The notes beneath the pieces were generated by a model. The model did no database searches and was not told where the DNA came from. It worked only from the letters and a program-made list of their open reading frames with translations. 48,974 bases of DNA from Longimicrobium sp. (GTDB lineage Bacteria > Gemmatimonadota > Gemmatimonadetes > Longimicrobiales > Longimicrobiaceae). Below are positions 16,868 through 24,572 of this stretch, piece by piece (position 1 is the stretch's first letter; each line of letters starts with the position of its first letter). Made by a program: the position numbers and the translations under genes. The stretch covers positions 1-48,974 of the forward strand of contig DASVWD010000157.1 of NCBI GenBank assembly GCA_036389795.1, in the 5' to 3' direction.

Positions 16868-17022
16868 ACGACCACACGAAGTCCGCCTGCGCGGACTAGC
16901 GGGCTGCGCCCGCGCGCTTCGCGCCCCGAAGCCGGCCTGCCCGCGCCGAAGTCGGCCCCCGCGCCGAACCAGCCTGCGCAGGCAGGCTTCTCGCCGTTGT
17001 TGCCGCGGGTTCACCCGCCCCT
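16868..17022. repeat. Dispersed palindromic repeat, 'CCTGCGCAGG' family, copy 2 (inverted)
   Basis: It begins with CCACACGAAGTCCGCCTGCG, includes GCGGGCTGCGCCCGC, then the palindrome AGCCTGCGCAGGCAGGC and GCCGTTGTTGCCGCGGG. It is the reverse complement of the long copy at 43711-43928, sharing the blocks in the same order. It fills the gap between the HATPase gene and the cyclophilin gene. Confidence 0.85.
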
Positions 17023-17059
17023 GCCCCACCTGCCCCGGCTCCGAGGCCGTGTGCAGGGG

Positions 17060-18004
17060 TCACGTCCGCCGCATCGAGGCGCGCGCGCGGCCGGCGGCCT
17101 GGGGCTCGGGGGCCGGGGGCGCGGGCTCGCGCGCGGGGAGGATGATCTCGATCTGCGCGCCGGGGAAGCCCGGCAGGTCCTTCACCAGCGGCGGCGCATC
17201 GTCCCACTCGGGGACGTCGGCGATCCGCGCGGTGCCGCTGCGGATGGCGATCTTGCCGCCCCAGCGCCCCACCTTCTTCCGGATCTGCTTGAGCCCCTGC
17301 CCGCGCCCGGGGTCGCGGAAGCGGGTGACGCCGTGGATGAAGGCGGCCTCCAGCGCCGTGGCGTCGCCCCAGCGGTCGCCGAAGCGCGCGGCGTGCTCGC
17401 GCTCCAGCGAGCCCTTGAAGCCCACCCCCAGGTCCATCACCGCGATCACCGCCACGCGCCGGTCGATCCCCCGCCAGCGCCGGTACGTCTGGATCCCCAC
17501 CCAGCCGGGCGCGTCGGCGTGCTCGATGATGTTCTGCGAGACCTCGGAGAGGAGCATGCTGAAGGCGATCGCGTCGGCCTTGCTGTAGCCCAGCTGCTCG
17601 GAGAGGAGCGCGCTCACCCGCCCCTCGTTCAGCTCGTTGATGACGTCGTGGACGTCTTCGTGCGACTGGATGACGGTGATCGGCAGCAGCGCCGTGGGCT
17701 CGGCCGCGCGGCCGCGGGGGGCGTCGTGCAGCTCGAAGGCGCCGGCCGCCGCGCGCAGGAAGCCCATCGCGGCGAAGTAGCGCACCACGTCGGACGACTG
17801 CGGCAGGTGCAGGATCGGCGGGACCCCCCGGCCGCGCAGGTGCTCGCCCACGGCCAGCAGCCCCAGCATCCCGTACGGGTCGGCGAAGCGCACGTGGCGC
17901 GCGTCGAAGAGCAGCTTCTGGCCGCCGCCCTCGGCGACCTCGGCCAGCACCGCCTCGAAGGCGTCGTCGTTCAGCGTGGGGGGAATGGCGACTACGCGCG
18001 TCAT
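17060..18004 (-). CDS. STAS-like plus GHKL ATPase (HATPase_c) regulatory protein
   Basis: A 314-aa protein from ATG 18004. Residues 1-100 look like a STAS-type domain: KLLFDARHVRFADPYGMLGL resembles the central strand and helix. Residues 130-290 hold a histidine-kinase-like ATPase: the N-box FSMLLSEVSQNIIEHADAPG, the G1-like DLGVGFKGSL and the GRGQGLKQIRKKVG loop. There is no dimerisation His, so it resembles an anti-sigma/partner-switch kinase fused to its STAS module rather than a sensor kinase. A proline/alanine tail (REPAPPAPEPQA) ends the protein. It probably regulates through the STAS protein encoded about 0.8 kb downstream (inference). Confidence 0.8.
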   Translation of the reverse strand: MTRVVAIPPTLNDDAFEAVLAEVAEGGGQKLLFDARHVRFADPYGMLGLLAVGEHLRGRGVPPILHLPQSSDVVRYFAAMGFLRAAAGAFELHDAPRGRAAEPTALLPITVIQSHEDVHDVINELNEGRVSALLSEQLGYSKADAIAFSMLLSEVSQNIIEHADAPGWVGIQTYRRWRGIDRRVAVIAVMDLGVGFKGSLEREHAARFGDRWGDATALEAAFIHGVTRFRDPGRGQGLKQIRKKVGRWGGKIAIRSGTARIADVPEWDDAPPLVKDLPGFPGAQIEIILPAREPAPPAPEPQAAGRARASMRRT

Positions 18005-18225
18005 GCGCCGGGCTCTCGGTGAGGCATGCGGGGAAGCTACATCCCGCGGAGCGGATCGGAAAGTGTTCGGTGTGGAAGGCCGGGCGTGCCGCGCCGGCCG
18101 CCTCGGACGGGCGATTGAAATCACCGCTACAACGGCGCAAAACTCCGCCTGCGCGGACTGGTTCGGGCGCGAGGCGAGGACGGCGCGGGAGGACCCGGCT
18201 CCCGTCATCGCACGCTCAAGCGCAA

Positions 18226-18256
18226 GGTCCCGCCCCCCGGATGGGGAGGCGGGACC
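18226..18256 (-). terminator. Stem-loop terminator of the Ig-like lipoprotein gene
   Basis: GGTCCCGCC (18226-18234) pairs perfectly with GGCGGGACC (18248-18256) across a 13-nt loop. It lies 28 bp after the stop codon on the minus strand and is followed by TTGCGCTTG. Confidence 0.65.
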
Positions 18257-18283
18257 AGGCGTGCTCCGCGTCGCGCGGAAGGC

Positions 18284-20044
18284 TCAGCGGGTGACGACGA
18301 CCTCGGCGGGGAAGCCGGCCGCCCTGAGTTCCGCCGCGGTGTACGCCCGGCTGTTGCCGAGGGCGTCGAAGAACACCATCTGCACCGTCCAGGTCCCCTC
18401 CACCGACGAGGGGGGGAGCAGGATGGAACAGCGGAAGACGGCCGACTGCTGGGGGGCGCCCCCCGCCGGGTCGGCGCTGCACCCCCGCCCTCCCTGGTTG
18501 TCCGGCTGGCGGAGGTTCGCGCCCCCGACCCTGACCCCGGTTCCCGCGTCGGCCGCCGTGAAGCTGAACTCCACCGTGCTCCCCAGGTCGCCCAGGCTCA
18601 CCCGGGTGGGGCTCACGGAGAGCGAGGTGAGGACGGGCGCCGTCACGTCCTCGCTGGCGCTCACCACCCGCAGCGTGCCGGGCAGGCCCGCGGCGGCCAG
18701 GGCGGGCGGGTCGTAGAGGACGCTGTTCCCCGCCTGGTCCCTGATCGTCACCCACAGGTTCCACGTCCCCGCCGCGGCGGACCGGGGGATGCTCAGCGTG
18801 CACCTCCACGTCCCCGCCGTCTGCGTGCCGCTGGCGGGCGCGAGCGCGGAGCACCCGGCCGACTGTCCGCCGGGCGGCTCCCCGCGGGTGGCCGCCAGGG
18901 CGGCGTTCACCTCCCTCACCCCGGCGCCTGCGTTCGCGGAGAGCACCACCTCCACGGACGCGGCGGAGGTGCTCACGTCCACCGCATCCGGGGTGATCGC
19001 CACCGCCGTCAGCGCGGGGCGGGCCGGCGGCGCGGTGTTGGCCACGGAGAAGGAGAAGGGGAGCCCCGCGGCCCGCAGGTCCGCCGTCCCCGAGTGTCCC
19101 TGGTTGCCGGCCCGGTCGATCAGGATCACGTCGTTGATGGTCCAGGTCCCCGGGACGGCCCCGCGCGGGACGGCGGCCGTGCACCTCCACACCCCGCTCG
19201 CCGGCGACCCGCCGACCAGCACGGCGGTCCCCGACGGCGAGTCGCTGCAGCCGGTCCCCGTCCCCGGCGCGGAGCCCTGGAAGATCACGAAGATCGACTC
19301 CACCCCGGTGCCGCCGTCGGCGGCCGACACCAGGACCTCCACGCTGGCGGCCGCCGAGGTCACGTCGACCGCCGCCGGCGCCAGCGACAGGCCCGTCAGC
19401 CTCGGCGCCGCCCGGTCCTCCGCCGTCACCGTCACCACCACCGAGCCGCTGCGCTCCTCGCTGGCCGCCGTGATGGTGGCCGTGCCGAGCGCGACGCCGG
19501 TGACCACCCCCGCCTCGCTCACCGCGGCCGTGCCGGGGTCGGACGACGACCAGCGCACCGGGCGCCCCGCGAGGGGGTTCCCCGCGCTGTCGCGCGGGAC
19601 GGCGGCGAGCTGCAGCGCGTCGCCCTTCCCCAGGCTGGGCGCGGCCGGCGAGACGGTGACCGAGGCCACCGGGACCGCGGTGGCGGTGAAGGTGGCCGGA
19701 GGCACCCCGGCCACGCTGGCGGTCGCCGCGTTCCGCCCCGGCGCGCCCAGCGTCCACCCCGCCTTCGCGACCCCGGCCGAGTCCGTGACCGCGGCCGGCG
19801 CGCCGAGGGCGCCGCCTCCCTCCGCCACGCTCCACGTCACCGTCACCCCCGGCACCGCCCGCCCCCCGGCCGAGACGACCCTCACCGCCAGCGAGTCGAG
19901 GAGCGCCCCGGCTGGTGCGCCGGTCTGCCCGTCTCCGCCCACCTTCTCCAGGCGGGCGGGCCGCGGCGCCGTGGGGGAGTCGCCCGAGCAGGCGGCGAGC
20001 GCGGCAAAGAAGACCGTGGCGAGGAGACGGCGTCGGAGCGTCAT
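18284..20044 (-). CDS. Large lipoprotein with bacterial Ig-like domains
   Basis: A 586-aa protein from ATG 20044; MTLRRRLLATVFFAALAAC is a lipoprotein signal with lipobox LAAC. Residues 30-125 look like a Big_1-type domain (AVPGVTVTWSVAEGGGALG, then TDSAGVAKAGWTLG). Residues 125-210 match Big_2 (VTVSPAAPSLGKGDALQLAA and VSEAGVVTGVALGTATITA). Three longer repeats follow, each starting like LTGLSLAPAAVDVTSAAASV, LTAVAITPDAVDVSTSAASV or LTSLSVSPTRVSLGDLGSTV and each containing a Cys pair and a WxCxxxxPR-like block. It is probably anchored at the cell surface with an adhesive or structural role; no enzyme domain is visible. Confidence 0.88.
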   Translation of the reverse strand: MTLRRRLLATVFFAALAACSGDSPTAPRPARLEKVGGDGQTGAPAGALLDSLAVRVVSAGGRAVPGVTVTWSVAEGGGALGAPAAVTDSAGVAKAGWTLGAPGRNAATASVAGVPPATFTATAVPVASVTVSPAAPSLGKGDALQLAAVPRDSAGNPLAGRPVRWSSSDPGTAAVSEAGVVTGVALGTATITAASEERSGSVVVTVTAEDRAAPRLTGLSLAPAAVDVTSAAASVEVLVSAADGGTGVESIFVIFQGSAPGTGTGCSDSPSGTAVLVGGSPASGVWRCTAAVPRGAVPGTWTINDVILIDRAGNQGHSGTADLRAAGLPFSFSVANTAPPARPALTAVAITPDAVDVSTSAASVEVVLSANAGAGVREVNAALAATRGEPPGGQSAGCSALAPASGTQTAGTWRCTLSIPRSAAAGTWNLWVTIRDQAGNSVLYDPPALAAAGLPGTLRVVSASEDVTAPVLTSLSVSPTRVSLGDLGSTVEFSFTAADAGTGVRVGGANLRQPDNQGGRGCSADPAGGAPQQSAVFRCSILLPPSSVEGTWTVQMVFFDALGNSRAYTAAELRAAGFPAEVVVTR

Positions 20045-20178
20045 GACGGGGATCGTCCTGTGAAGGGGGGACCAGCGGAACGCCTTCCATGAAAATTTTC
20101 CCAACAGGAGCGATGATAGCCCCGGCGGCCGGTCATGTCAACCGGTCGCCGGCCCCGGTCCCCGGCGCCTGCACGGCC

Positions 20179-21168
20179 TCAGGGCGGGGCGTCGATCGGG
20201 GAGCGGGCCCAGGCGTCGGCGGTGCGGCGGAGGTGGCGGTAGAGGCCGGTGGCGCCGCGGTGGCCCATCTTCGCGGCGGCCAGAGCGGTGGCGCGGGTGA
20301 CGGCGTGCTCCAGCGACAGCCCGCCCAGGAGCCCGGCGAAAACGGCGGCGCCCCAGGCGTCGCCGCACCCGGTGGGGTCGCCGCCGTCGACCCGGCGCGC
20401 CAGGACGCGCCCGCCGCCGTCCTCCAGCCGCGGGCCGCCGCGCAGCCCGGGGCGCGAGTCGGCGTACGGGCGGGCCGCGTAGACGGCGCCGGCGGGGCCC
20501 AGCGTCACCAGCACGGCGTCGGGGCCGTGCCGGAGCAGCTCGGCGGGGACGGAGCGCGGGTCGGTGGAGGCGCCCAGCAGGCGCCGCTCGTCCTCGTTGA
20601 GCTGCACCACGTCAAAGCAGGCGAGCCACTCCTCCCAGTCGGGGAGCGGGCGGGGCTCGCGCGGCCCCTCGCCGGGAGGCCCCAGGAAGAGCGAGTGCAG
20701 GTCGGCGTAGACGGGGCCGCGGAACTCCCTCGCGATGCGCCGGGCCGTCTCCAGGTCCGTCTCCCAGCCGGAGAAGTAGTTGAGGTAGAGCGCGTCGAGC
20801 CCCTCGAGCACGGGCGCCAGCTCCTCCCACGTCCACCCGGGGACGGCGCCGGTGAGCCGCTCGCCGCGCCGCTCCGCGTCCAGGTAGCGCAGCTCCACGC
20901 GGTTGTTCGCCTGGGCGACGCGGACGAGCCCCGCGCGCGGGCCGACGCCTTCGAGGGTGTCGAGGTAGCGGTGCGCCTCGCCGAAGAGGTCGGCGCCGAC
21001 CTTCGCGATGGGGACGATCTCCCACCCGCGCGGGAGCGCCGCCGCGCCGGCCGCCAGCGAGTACGCCACCCCGCCCCAGCTCTCGAACGGCCGCCCCGCC
21101 GCCTGGTCTTCCAGGGTCCAGATGGTGTCCCAGACGAAGGTGCCGAGAATGCCGACGCGCTTGGGCAA
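20179..21168 (-). CDS. PfkB-family carbohydrate kinase
   Basis: A 329-aa kinase from ATG 21168. VGILGTFVWDTIW replaces the usual N-terminal GE/GD strand, and WGGVAYSLAAGAAAL holds the GG substrate-binding motif. DVVQLNEDERRLLG near 190 is the typical N-x-x-E region. The C-terminal signature GDPTGCGDAWGAAVFAGLL near 265 gives the anion hole and catalytic Asp (DPTGCGD, the usual D-T-x-G-A-G-D with Cys for Ala). It phosphorylates a sugar or nucleoside with ATP; the substrate is unknown. It lies upstream of the Ig-like lipoprotein gene's end of the cluster but does not overlap its neighbours. Confidence 0.92.
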   Translation of the reverse strand: MPKRVGILGTFVWDTIWTLEDQAAGRPFESWGGVAYSLAAGAAALPRGWEIVPIAKVGADLFGEAHRYLDTLEGVGPRAGLVRVAQANNRVELRYLDAERRGERLTGAVPGWTWEELAPVLEGLDALYLNYFSGWETDLETARRIAREFRGPVYADLHSLFLGPPGEGPREPRPLPDWEEWLACFDVVQLNEDERRLLGASTDPRSVPAELLRHGPDAVLVTLGPAGAVYAARPYADSRPGLRGGPRLEDGGGRVLARRVDGGDPTGCGDAWGAAVFAGLLGGLSLEHAVTRATALAAAKMGHRGATGLYRHLRRTADAWARSPIDAPP

Positions 21169-21175
21169 GGTGGAA

Positions 21176-21203
21176 AGTGCGTGAGTGCGTGAGTGCGGAA
21201 GTG
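21176..21203. repeat. Tandem octamer repeat upstream of the PfkB gene
   Basis: It is the same 28-mer as at 16795-16822 except one base (GGAAGTG in place of GAAAGTG). Here it ends 7 bases before the ATG. Two unrelated genes thus have the same repeat as their immediate 5' leader. Confidence 0.85.
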
Positions 21204-21270
21204 TGCTGGCACCGAAGTGCGCGTGACGAAGACCGAGCCTACCCGACCTAACGCTTTTTCGCCGTTGCGG

Positions 21271-21335
21271 TTCGCTGTTGAAGCCTCACGTGGTTTGTGA
21301 GGCTTTCTGCAGTTGTAGCCGCGGATTCATCCGCC
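21271..21335. repeat. 65-bp dispersed repeat with internal stem-loop, copy 1
   Basis: It begins TTCGCTGTTGAAGCCTCACG and ends GTAGCCGCGGATTCATCCGCC (the last 20 of these are the right arm region). AAGCCTC pairs with GAGGCTT around an 11-nt loop, and GCGGATTCATCCGC is a second small palindrome. The copy at 26646-26710 has the same length with only a few changes. Confidence 0.85.
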
Positions 21336-21400
21336 TTTGCCTGCGGATGCCGCGCTGCGTGGATCCCCGATGCAACCCGAGGTGCGGACCCGAGCCTCCC

Positions 21401-22405
21401 TCACACGTGCCCGTAGTTCTCCATCTTGAACACCGCCGCCGCGCCCACCACCCCCGCCGTCCCCGGCAGCTCGCCCGAGACGATGCGGCAGCACTCCTGG
21501 GCGGAGCGGAAGGCGCGCCGGCGCACCTCGGCGCGCAGGGGCCCGAAGAGGTGGTCGCCCGCGCGGGTGACGCCGCCCGCGATCACCACCATCTCGGGGT
21601 TCAGGATGTTGATGATGCTGGCGATCCCCGCCCCCAGGAACTTGGCGGTGTCCTTCATCACCTCGGTGGCGTAGGGGTCGCCCAGCACGGTGGCCTCGTA
21701 GACGGTGGCGGCGGTGATGTCCTCCACCTTCCCGTTCACCATCTCGGTCAGCATCGACTCGGCGCCCGCCTCCAGCCCCTCCACGGCCCGCACGGCGATG
21801 GCCGGGCCGCTGGCGTACTGCTCCAGGCACCCGTAGTTGCCGCACTTGCAGCGCCGCCCGTTGCTGTCGATGGTCATGTGCCCGATCTCGCCCGCCACGT
21901 CGCTGCAGCCGTGGTAGATCTCGCCGTTCAGCACGATCCCGCCGCCGATCCCCGTCCCCAGCGTGAGCCCCACCAGCGTCTGCGTCCCCCGCCCGGCGCC
22001 CAGCCACCACTCGCCGTAGGTGGCGCAGTTGGCGTCGTTGTCCAAGGTGCAGGGGAGCTTCACCGCGTTGGCGATCAGGTCGCGCAGCGGGAAGTTCCGC
22101 CACCCCAGGTTGGGGGTGTTGATCACCGTCCCCGTCTTGCGGTCCAGCGGCCCCGGGCTGCCGATCCCCACCCCGGCGATGGCGCCGCGCGTGGTCCCCG
22201 CCTCGGCGGTGACCTCGGCGATCGCCTCCTCCACCATGTGGACCATGCGGTCGACCACCGACTTGGCGCCGCGGTGGGCCTCGGTGGGGTGGGTGCGGAA
22301 GCCGAGCACGTCGCCGCCCTGGATCGGCAGCAGCCCCACCACCACGTTGGTGCCGCCGAGGTCCACGCCCACGATCCACCGCTTCTCGGCCGTTCCCGGG
22401 GTCAT
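21401..22405 (-). CDS. ROK-family glucokinase-like sugar kinase
   Basis: A 334-aa enzyme starting at ATG 22405, which overlaps the GT2 stop by 4 bp. VGVDLGGTNVVVGLL is the phosphate-1 ATP motif. DNDANCATYGEWWLGAGRG holds the catalytic Asp, and LTLGTGIGGGIVLNGEIYHG is the ROK signature. CKCGNYGCLEQYASG is the zinc-binding cysteine cluster of ROK proteins. There is no N-terminal helix-turn-helix, so it is a kinase rather than a NagC-type repressor; it most likely phosphorylates glucose or a related hexose in the cytosol. Its position at the end of an FkbM-GT2-ROK operon hints at a role in activated-sugar supply for a glycan. Confidence 0.95.
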   Translation of the reverse strand: MTPGTAEKRWIVGVDLGGTNVVVGLLPIQGGDVLGFRTHPTEAHRGAKSVVDRMVHMVEEAIAEVTAEAGTTRGAIAGVGIGSPGPLDRKTGTVINTPNLGWRNFPLRDLIANAVKLPCTLDNDANCATYGEWWLGAGRGTQTLVGLTLGTGIGGGIVLNGEIYHGCSDVAGEIGHMTIDSNGRRCKCGNYGCLEQYASGPAIAVRAVEGLEAGAESMLTEMVNGKVEDITAATVYEATVLGDPYATEVMKDTAKFLGAGIASIINILNPEMVVIAGGVTRAGDHLFGPLRAEVRRRAFRSAQECCRIVSGELPGTAGVVGAAAVFKMENYGHV

Positions 22406-23268
22406 GCGTTCTCCTGTCGTACGGTCTCTCCCTCGACGCGGAGCGTGGGGTCGGGCCCCAGCTCGGCGATGCCGCGGCGGGCGCGCACCAGCCCCTCGCG
22501 GCGGATGGCGGCCAGGATCTCGCGGTTCCGGGCCACCACCTCGGGGCGGCGGTAGGGGCGGTCGTGGTGCAGGTGCAGGGCGACGGCGCGGTGGCGCACC
22601 TGGACGCCCTTCACCCCCGCGTTCTCCAGCCGGTAGCCCAGCGCCCGGTCCAGCCCGCCGTACCCCATCTCCCCCTCGAAGCCGTTGACGGCCAGGAGCG
22701 CCTCGCGCCAGGTGGACGCGTTGTTTCCGTGGAAGTGCGCCGCCGTGGGCGTCAGCCGGTCGAAGAAGGCCGCCAGCGGCCGCGAGCGCACCAGCCGGAG
22801 CGCGCGCCGCCCGGGGCGCCACCCCTGCGCGCGCAGCCACCCCAGGTCCGCCACCCGCCCCGACACCACGTCGTCCACCCCGATCCGCTCGCTGACGATC
22901 TGCGGAAGCTTGAGGTAACCCCCGGCGAGGTAGCGCCCGGGGCGCGCGAGCTTCCGGTGCACGTGCACCAGGTCGCGCCGGGGGATGCAGTCGCCGTCGG
23001 TGAACACCAGGTAGTCGCCCGCGGCGGCCACGATGGCGCGGTTCAGGATCTCGCTCTTGCGGAAGCCCCGGTCCTCGTGCCAGACGTGCAGCAGCTCGAG
23101 CCCCGCCTCGCGCCGCATCCGCCGGATCAGCTCGGCCGTCTCGGGCCCAGAGCCGTCGTCGGCCACCACCAGCTCGAAGTCGCGGTCGCTCTGCACGGCG
23201 TAGCCCCAGAGCACGCGCTCCAGGAAGGCCGGCTTCTCGTAGGTGGAGACCACCACGGAGATCCGCAT
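22402..23268 (-). CDS. Glycosyltransferase family 2 with galactosyltransferase-type C-terminus
   Basis: A 288-aa GT-A enzyme from ATG 23268, whose start overlaps the FkbM stop by one base. ISVVVSTYEKPAFLERVLWG is the N-terminal strand and helix. VVADDGSGPET is the first Asp motif, and YLVFTDGDCIPRRDLV supplies the DxD-like metal site (DGDC). HFHGNNASTWREALLAVNGF followed by GYGGLDRALGYRL matches the Glyco_transf_7C region that carries the catalytic acid. There is no transmembrane helix, so it probably acts at the inner face of the membrane. The overlap with both neighbours implies co-translation. Confidence 0.93.
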   Translation of the reverse strand: MRISVVVSTYEKPAFLERVLWGYAVQSDRDFELVVADDGSGPETAELIRRMRREAGLELLHVWHEDRGFRKSEILNRAIVAAAGDYLVFTDGDCIPRRDLVHVHRKLARPGRYLAGGYLKLPQIVSERIGVDDVVSGRVADLGWLRAQGWRPGRRALRLVRSRPLAAFFDRLTPTAAHFHGNNASTWREALLAVNGFEGEMGYGGLDRALGYRLENAGVKGVQVRHRAVALHLHHDRPYRRPEVVARNREILAAIRREGLVRARRGIAELGPDPTLRVEGETVRQENA

Positions 23269-23948
23269 CACCGCGCCGCCGCGCCGTCCGCGAGGCAGAG
23301 GACCTCGGTGGCGCGCTCCACGTCGTCCCCCACGATCGGCCGGAAGCCGTACCCCGTCTCCCGCAGCAGGTCCAGGCAGTACCGGTGCACTCCGGGGCCG
23401 TGGGTGGAGAGGAAGACGACCGGCCGCGCCGCCGCGAGCGTCTCGCGCGCCCCCTCCAGCACCGCGCCCTCGGCGCCCTCGACGTCGATCTTGACCGCCG
23501 CGGGGCGGAGGCCGTGCCGGCGGCAGAAGTCGTCGAGGCGCACCGTGCGCACCTCCAGCGCGCCGCCCTCGGCCAGGTGCCCCGTCCCGCTCCCCGTGCC
23601 GAAGTCGAAGCGCGCGGTTCCCTCCGCGTCGGAGACGGCGGCCCGCTCCGCGCGGACGTTCCGTCGCCCGTTGATCCGCGCGTGCCGCTCCAGGAACGAG
23701 AAGTTCTTCGGGTTCGGCTCGAAGGCCCACACCGTCCCCGCGTCGCCGGCCAGGACGGAGGCCAGGAGCGTGTAGTAGCCCACGTGCGCGCCCACGTCGA
23801 GCACGGTGTCGCCGGGGCGGATCCACTCCTGGAAGAGGCGGGTCTGCTCGCGCTCGTAGGTGCCGTTCAGGATGCGCAGGACCTTGCCGCGGCTCGCCGG
23901 CAGCCACCAGCGCCCCCGCAGCGGGCCCGCGATGATCGGAAGCCGCAA
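23268..23948 (-). CDS. FkbM-family methyltransferase
   Basis: A 226-aa SAM-dependent O-methyltransferase and the first gene of the three-gene operon. DTVLDVGAHVGYYTLLAS near residue 47-64 is the SAM-binding motif I with the typical FkbM form GAHxGYYT. VWAFEPNPKNFSFLERHA is motif II, with the Glu that binds ribose. VRTVRLDDFCRRH and AVKIDVEGAEGAVLEGAR form the C-terminal FkbM signature (KIDVEGAE). Such enzymes often methylate sugars of surface glycans, which fits its coupling to a glycosyltransferase. Confidence 0.94.
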   Translation of the reverse strand: MRLPIIAGPLRGRWWLPASRGKVLRILNGTYEREQTRLFQEWIRPGDTVLDVGAHVGYYTLLASVLAGDAGTVWAFEPNPKNFSFLERHARINGRRNVRAERAAVSDAEGTARFDFGTGSGTGHLAEGGALEVRTVRLDDFCRRHGLRPAAVKIDVEGAEGAVLEGARETLAAARPVVFLSTHGPGVHRYCLDLLRETGYGFRPIVGDDVERATEVLCLADGAAAR

Positions 23949-24572
23949 GGCTCGCCTGGTTTTCGGTTGATCGGAGGCAGTGGGCCCCGGGCGCGTTCGG
24001 TCCGTCCGGAGCCGCTCGCGACCTATTCTAACTCCCGCGCCGGAATCCTCAAAACCGGGCGGAGGTGGACGCTCGGCGGGACGAGGTGCAGCGTGATTCC
24101 TGCTGCTTCTCGAGTGGATTGGAAAACTACGGATCCGCCCGCTTCGACCAATCTCGGCGCGGCCGCGGGCGGGGCGCCGCCTCCCCGGCCCTCCCCCGCT
24201 GCGCGGGAGAGGGAGAACAGCAGTCCGGGCTCCGCCTGTCGCGCGCGAAGCCGGCCACCGGGAAGGCAGAGTAGATCCCTCAGGCGCCGCCGGGCCCCGG
24301 TACGGACACGGATTCGGTGCTGCGGCGCCTTCGGGATGACATTCGTCCGATTAGACGGTGGGAAACCAGTCCCGCTCGTCGCGCGCAGCGCCGAAGTCCC
24401 TCCCCTGAAGTTCGGGGGAGGGACAGGCGCGCCAGGCGCCAGGGCGGGGGCCGCCGGCCGCCGCGCCAATGTCAGTCGCAGCCGGCTCGATCCAGACGAG
24501 GAAACGACGGGGGCCGGAAGCAACCCATGCTCCCGGCCCCCTCGCACTTTCGCACTTTCGCACTCACGCACT
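23949..24572. other. Gene-free interval of about 620 bp with repeats
   Basis: No coding region with plausible start and composition was found. It contains a CCCTCCCCCGCTGCGCGGGA hairpin-like repeat near 24190, a block CGCGCAGCGCCGAAGTCCCT near 24386 that also occurs at 5401-5420, and, at its right end, octamer repeats of the CGCACTTT/CGCACTCA type (24544-24575) that run into the lepA stop codon. It probably holds the promoter of the FkbM-GT2-ROK operon. Confidence 0.55.
24490..24541 (-). terminator. Stem-loop terminator downstream of lepA
   Basis: GGGGGCCGG (24509-24517) pairs with CCGGCCCCC (24533-24541) across a 15-nt loop. It lies about 30 bp beyond the lepA stop on the minus strand and is followed by GTCGTTTCCTCG, a weakly T-rich tail. 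Confidence 0.65.

Noticed and set aside
24023-24571. A 182-codon minus-strand frame in the interval after lepA
   Set aside because: The translation starts in the octamer repeat and the rest follows GC-rich repeats and the lepA terminator; no ribosome site and no protein-like pattern.
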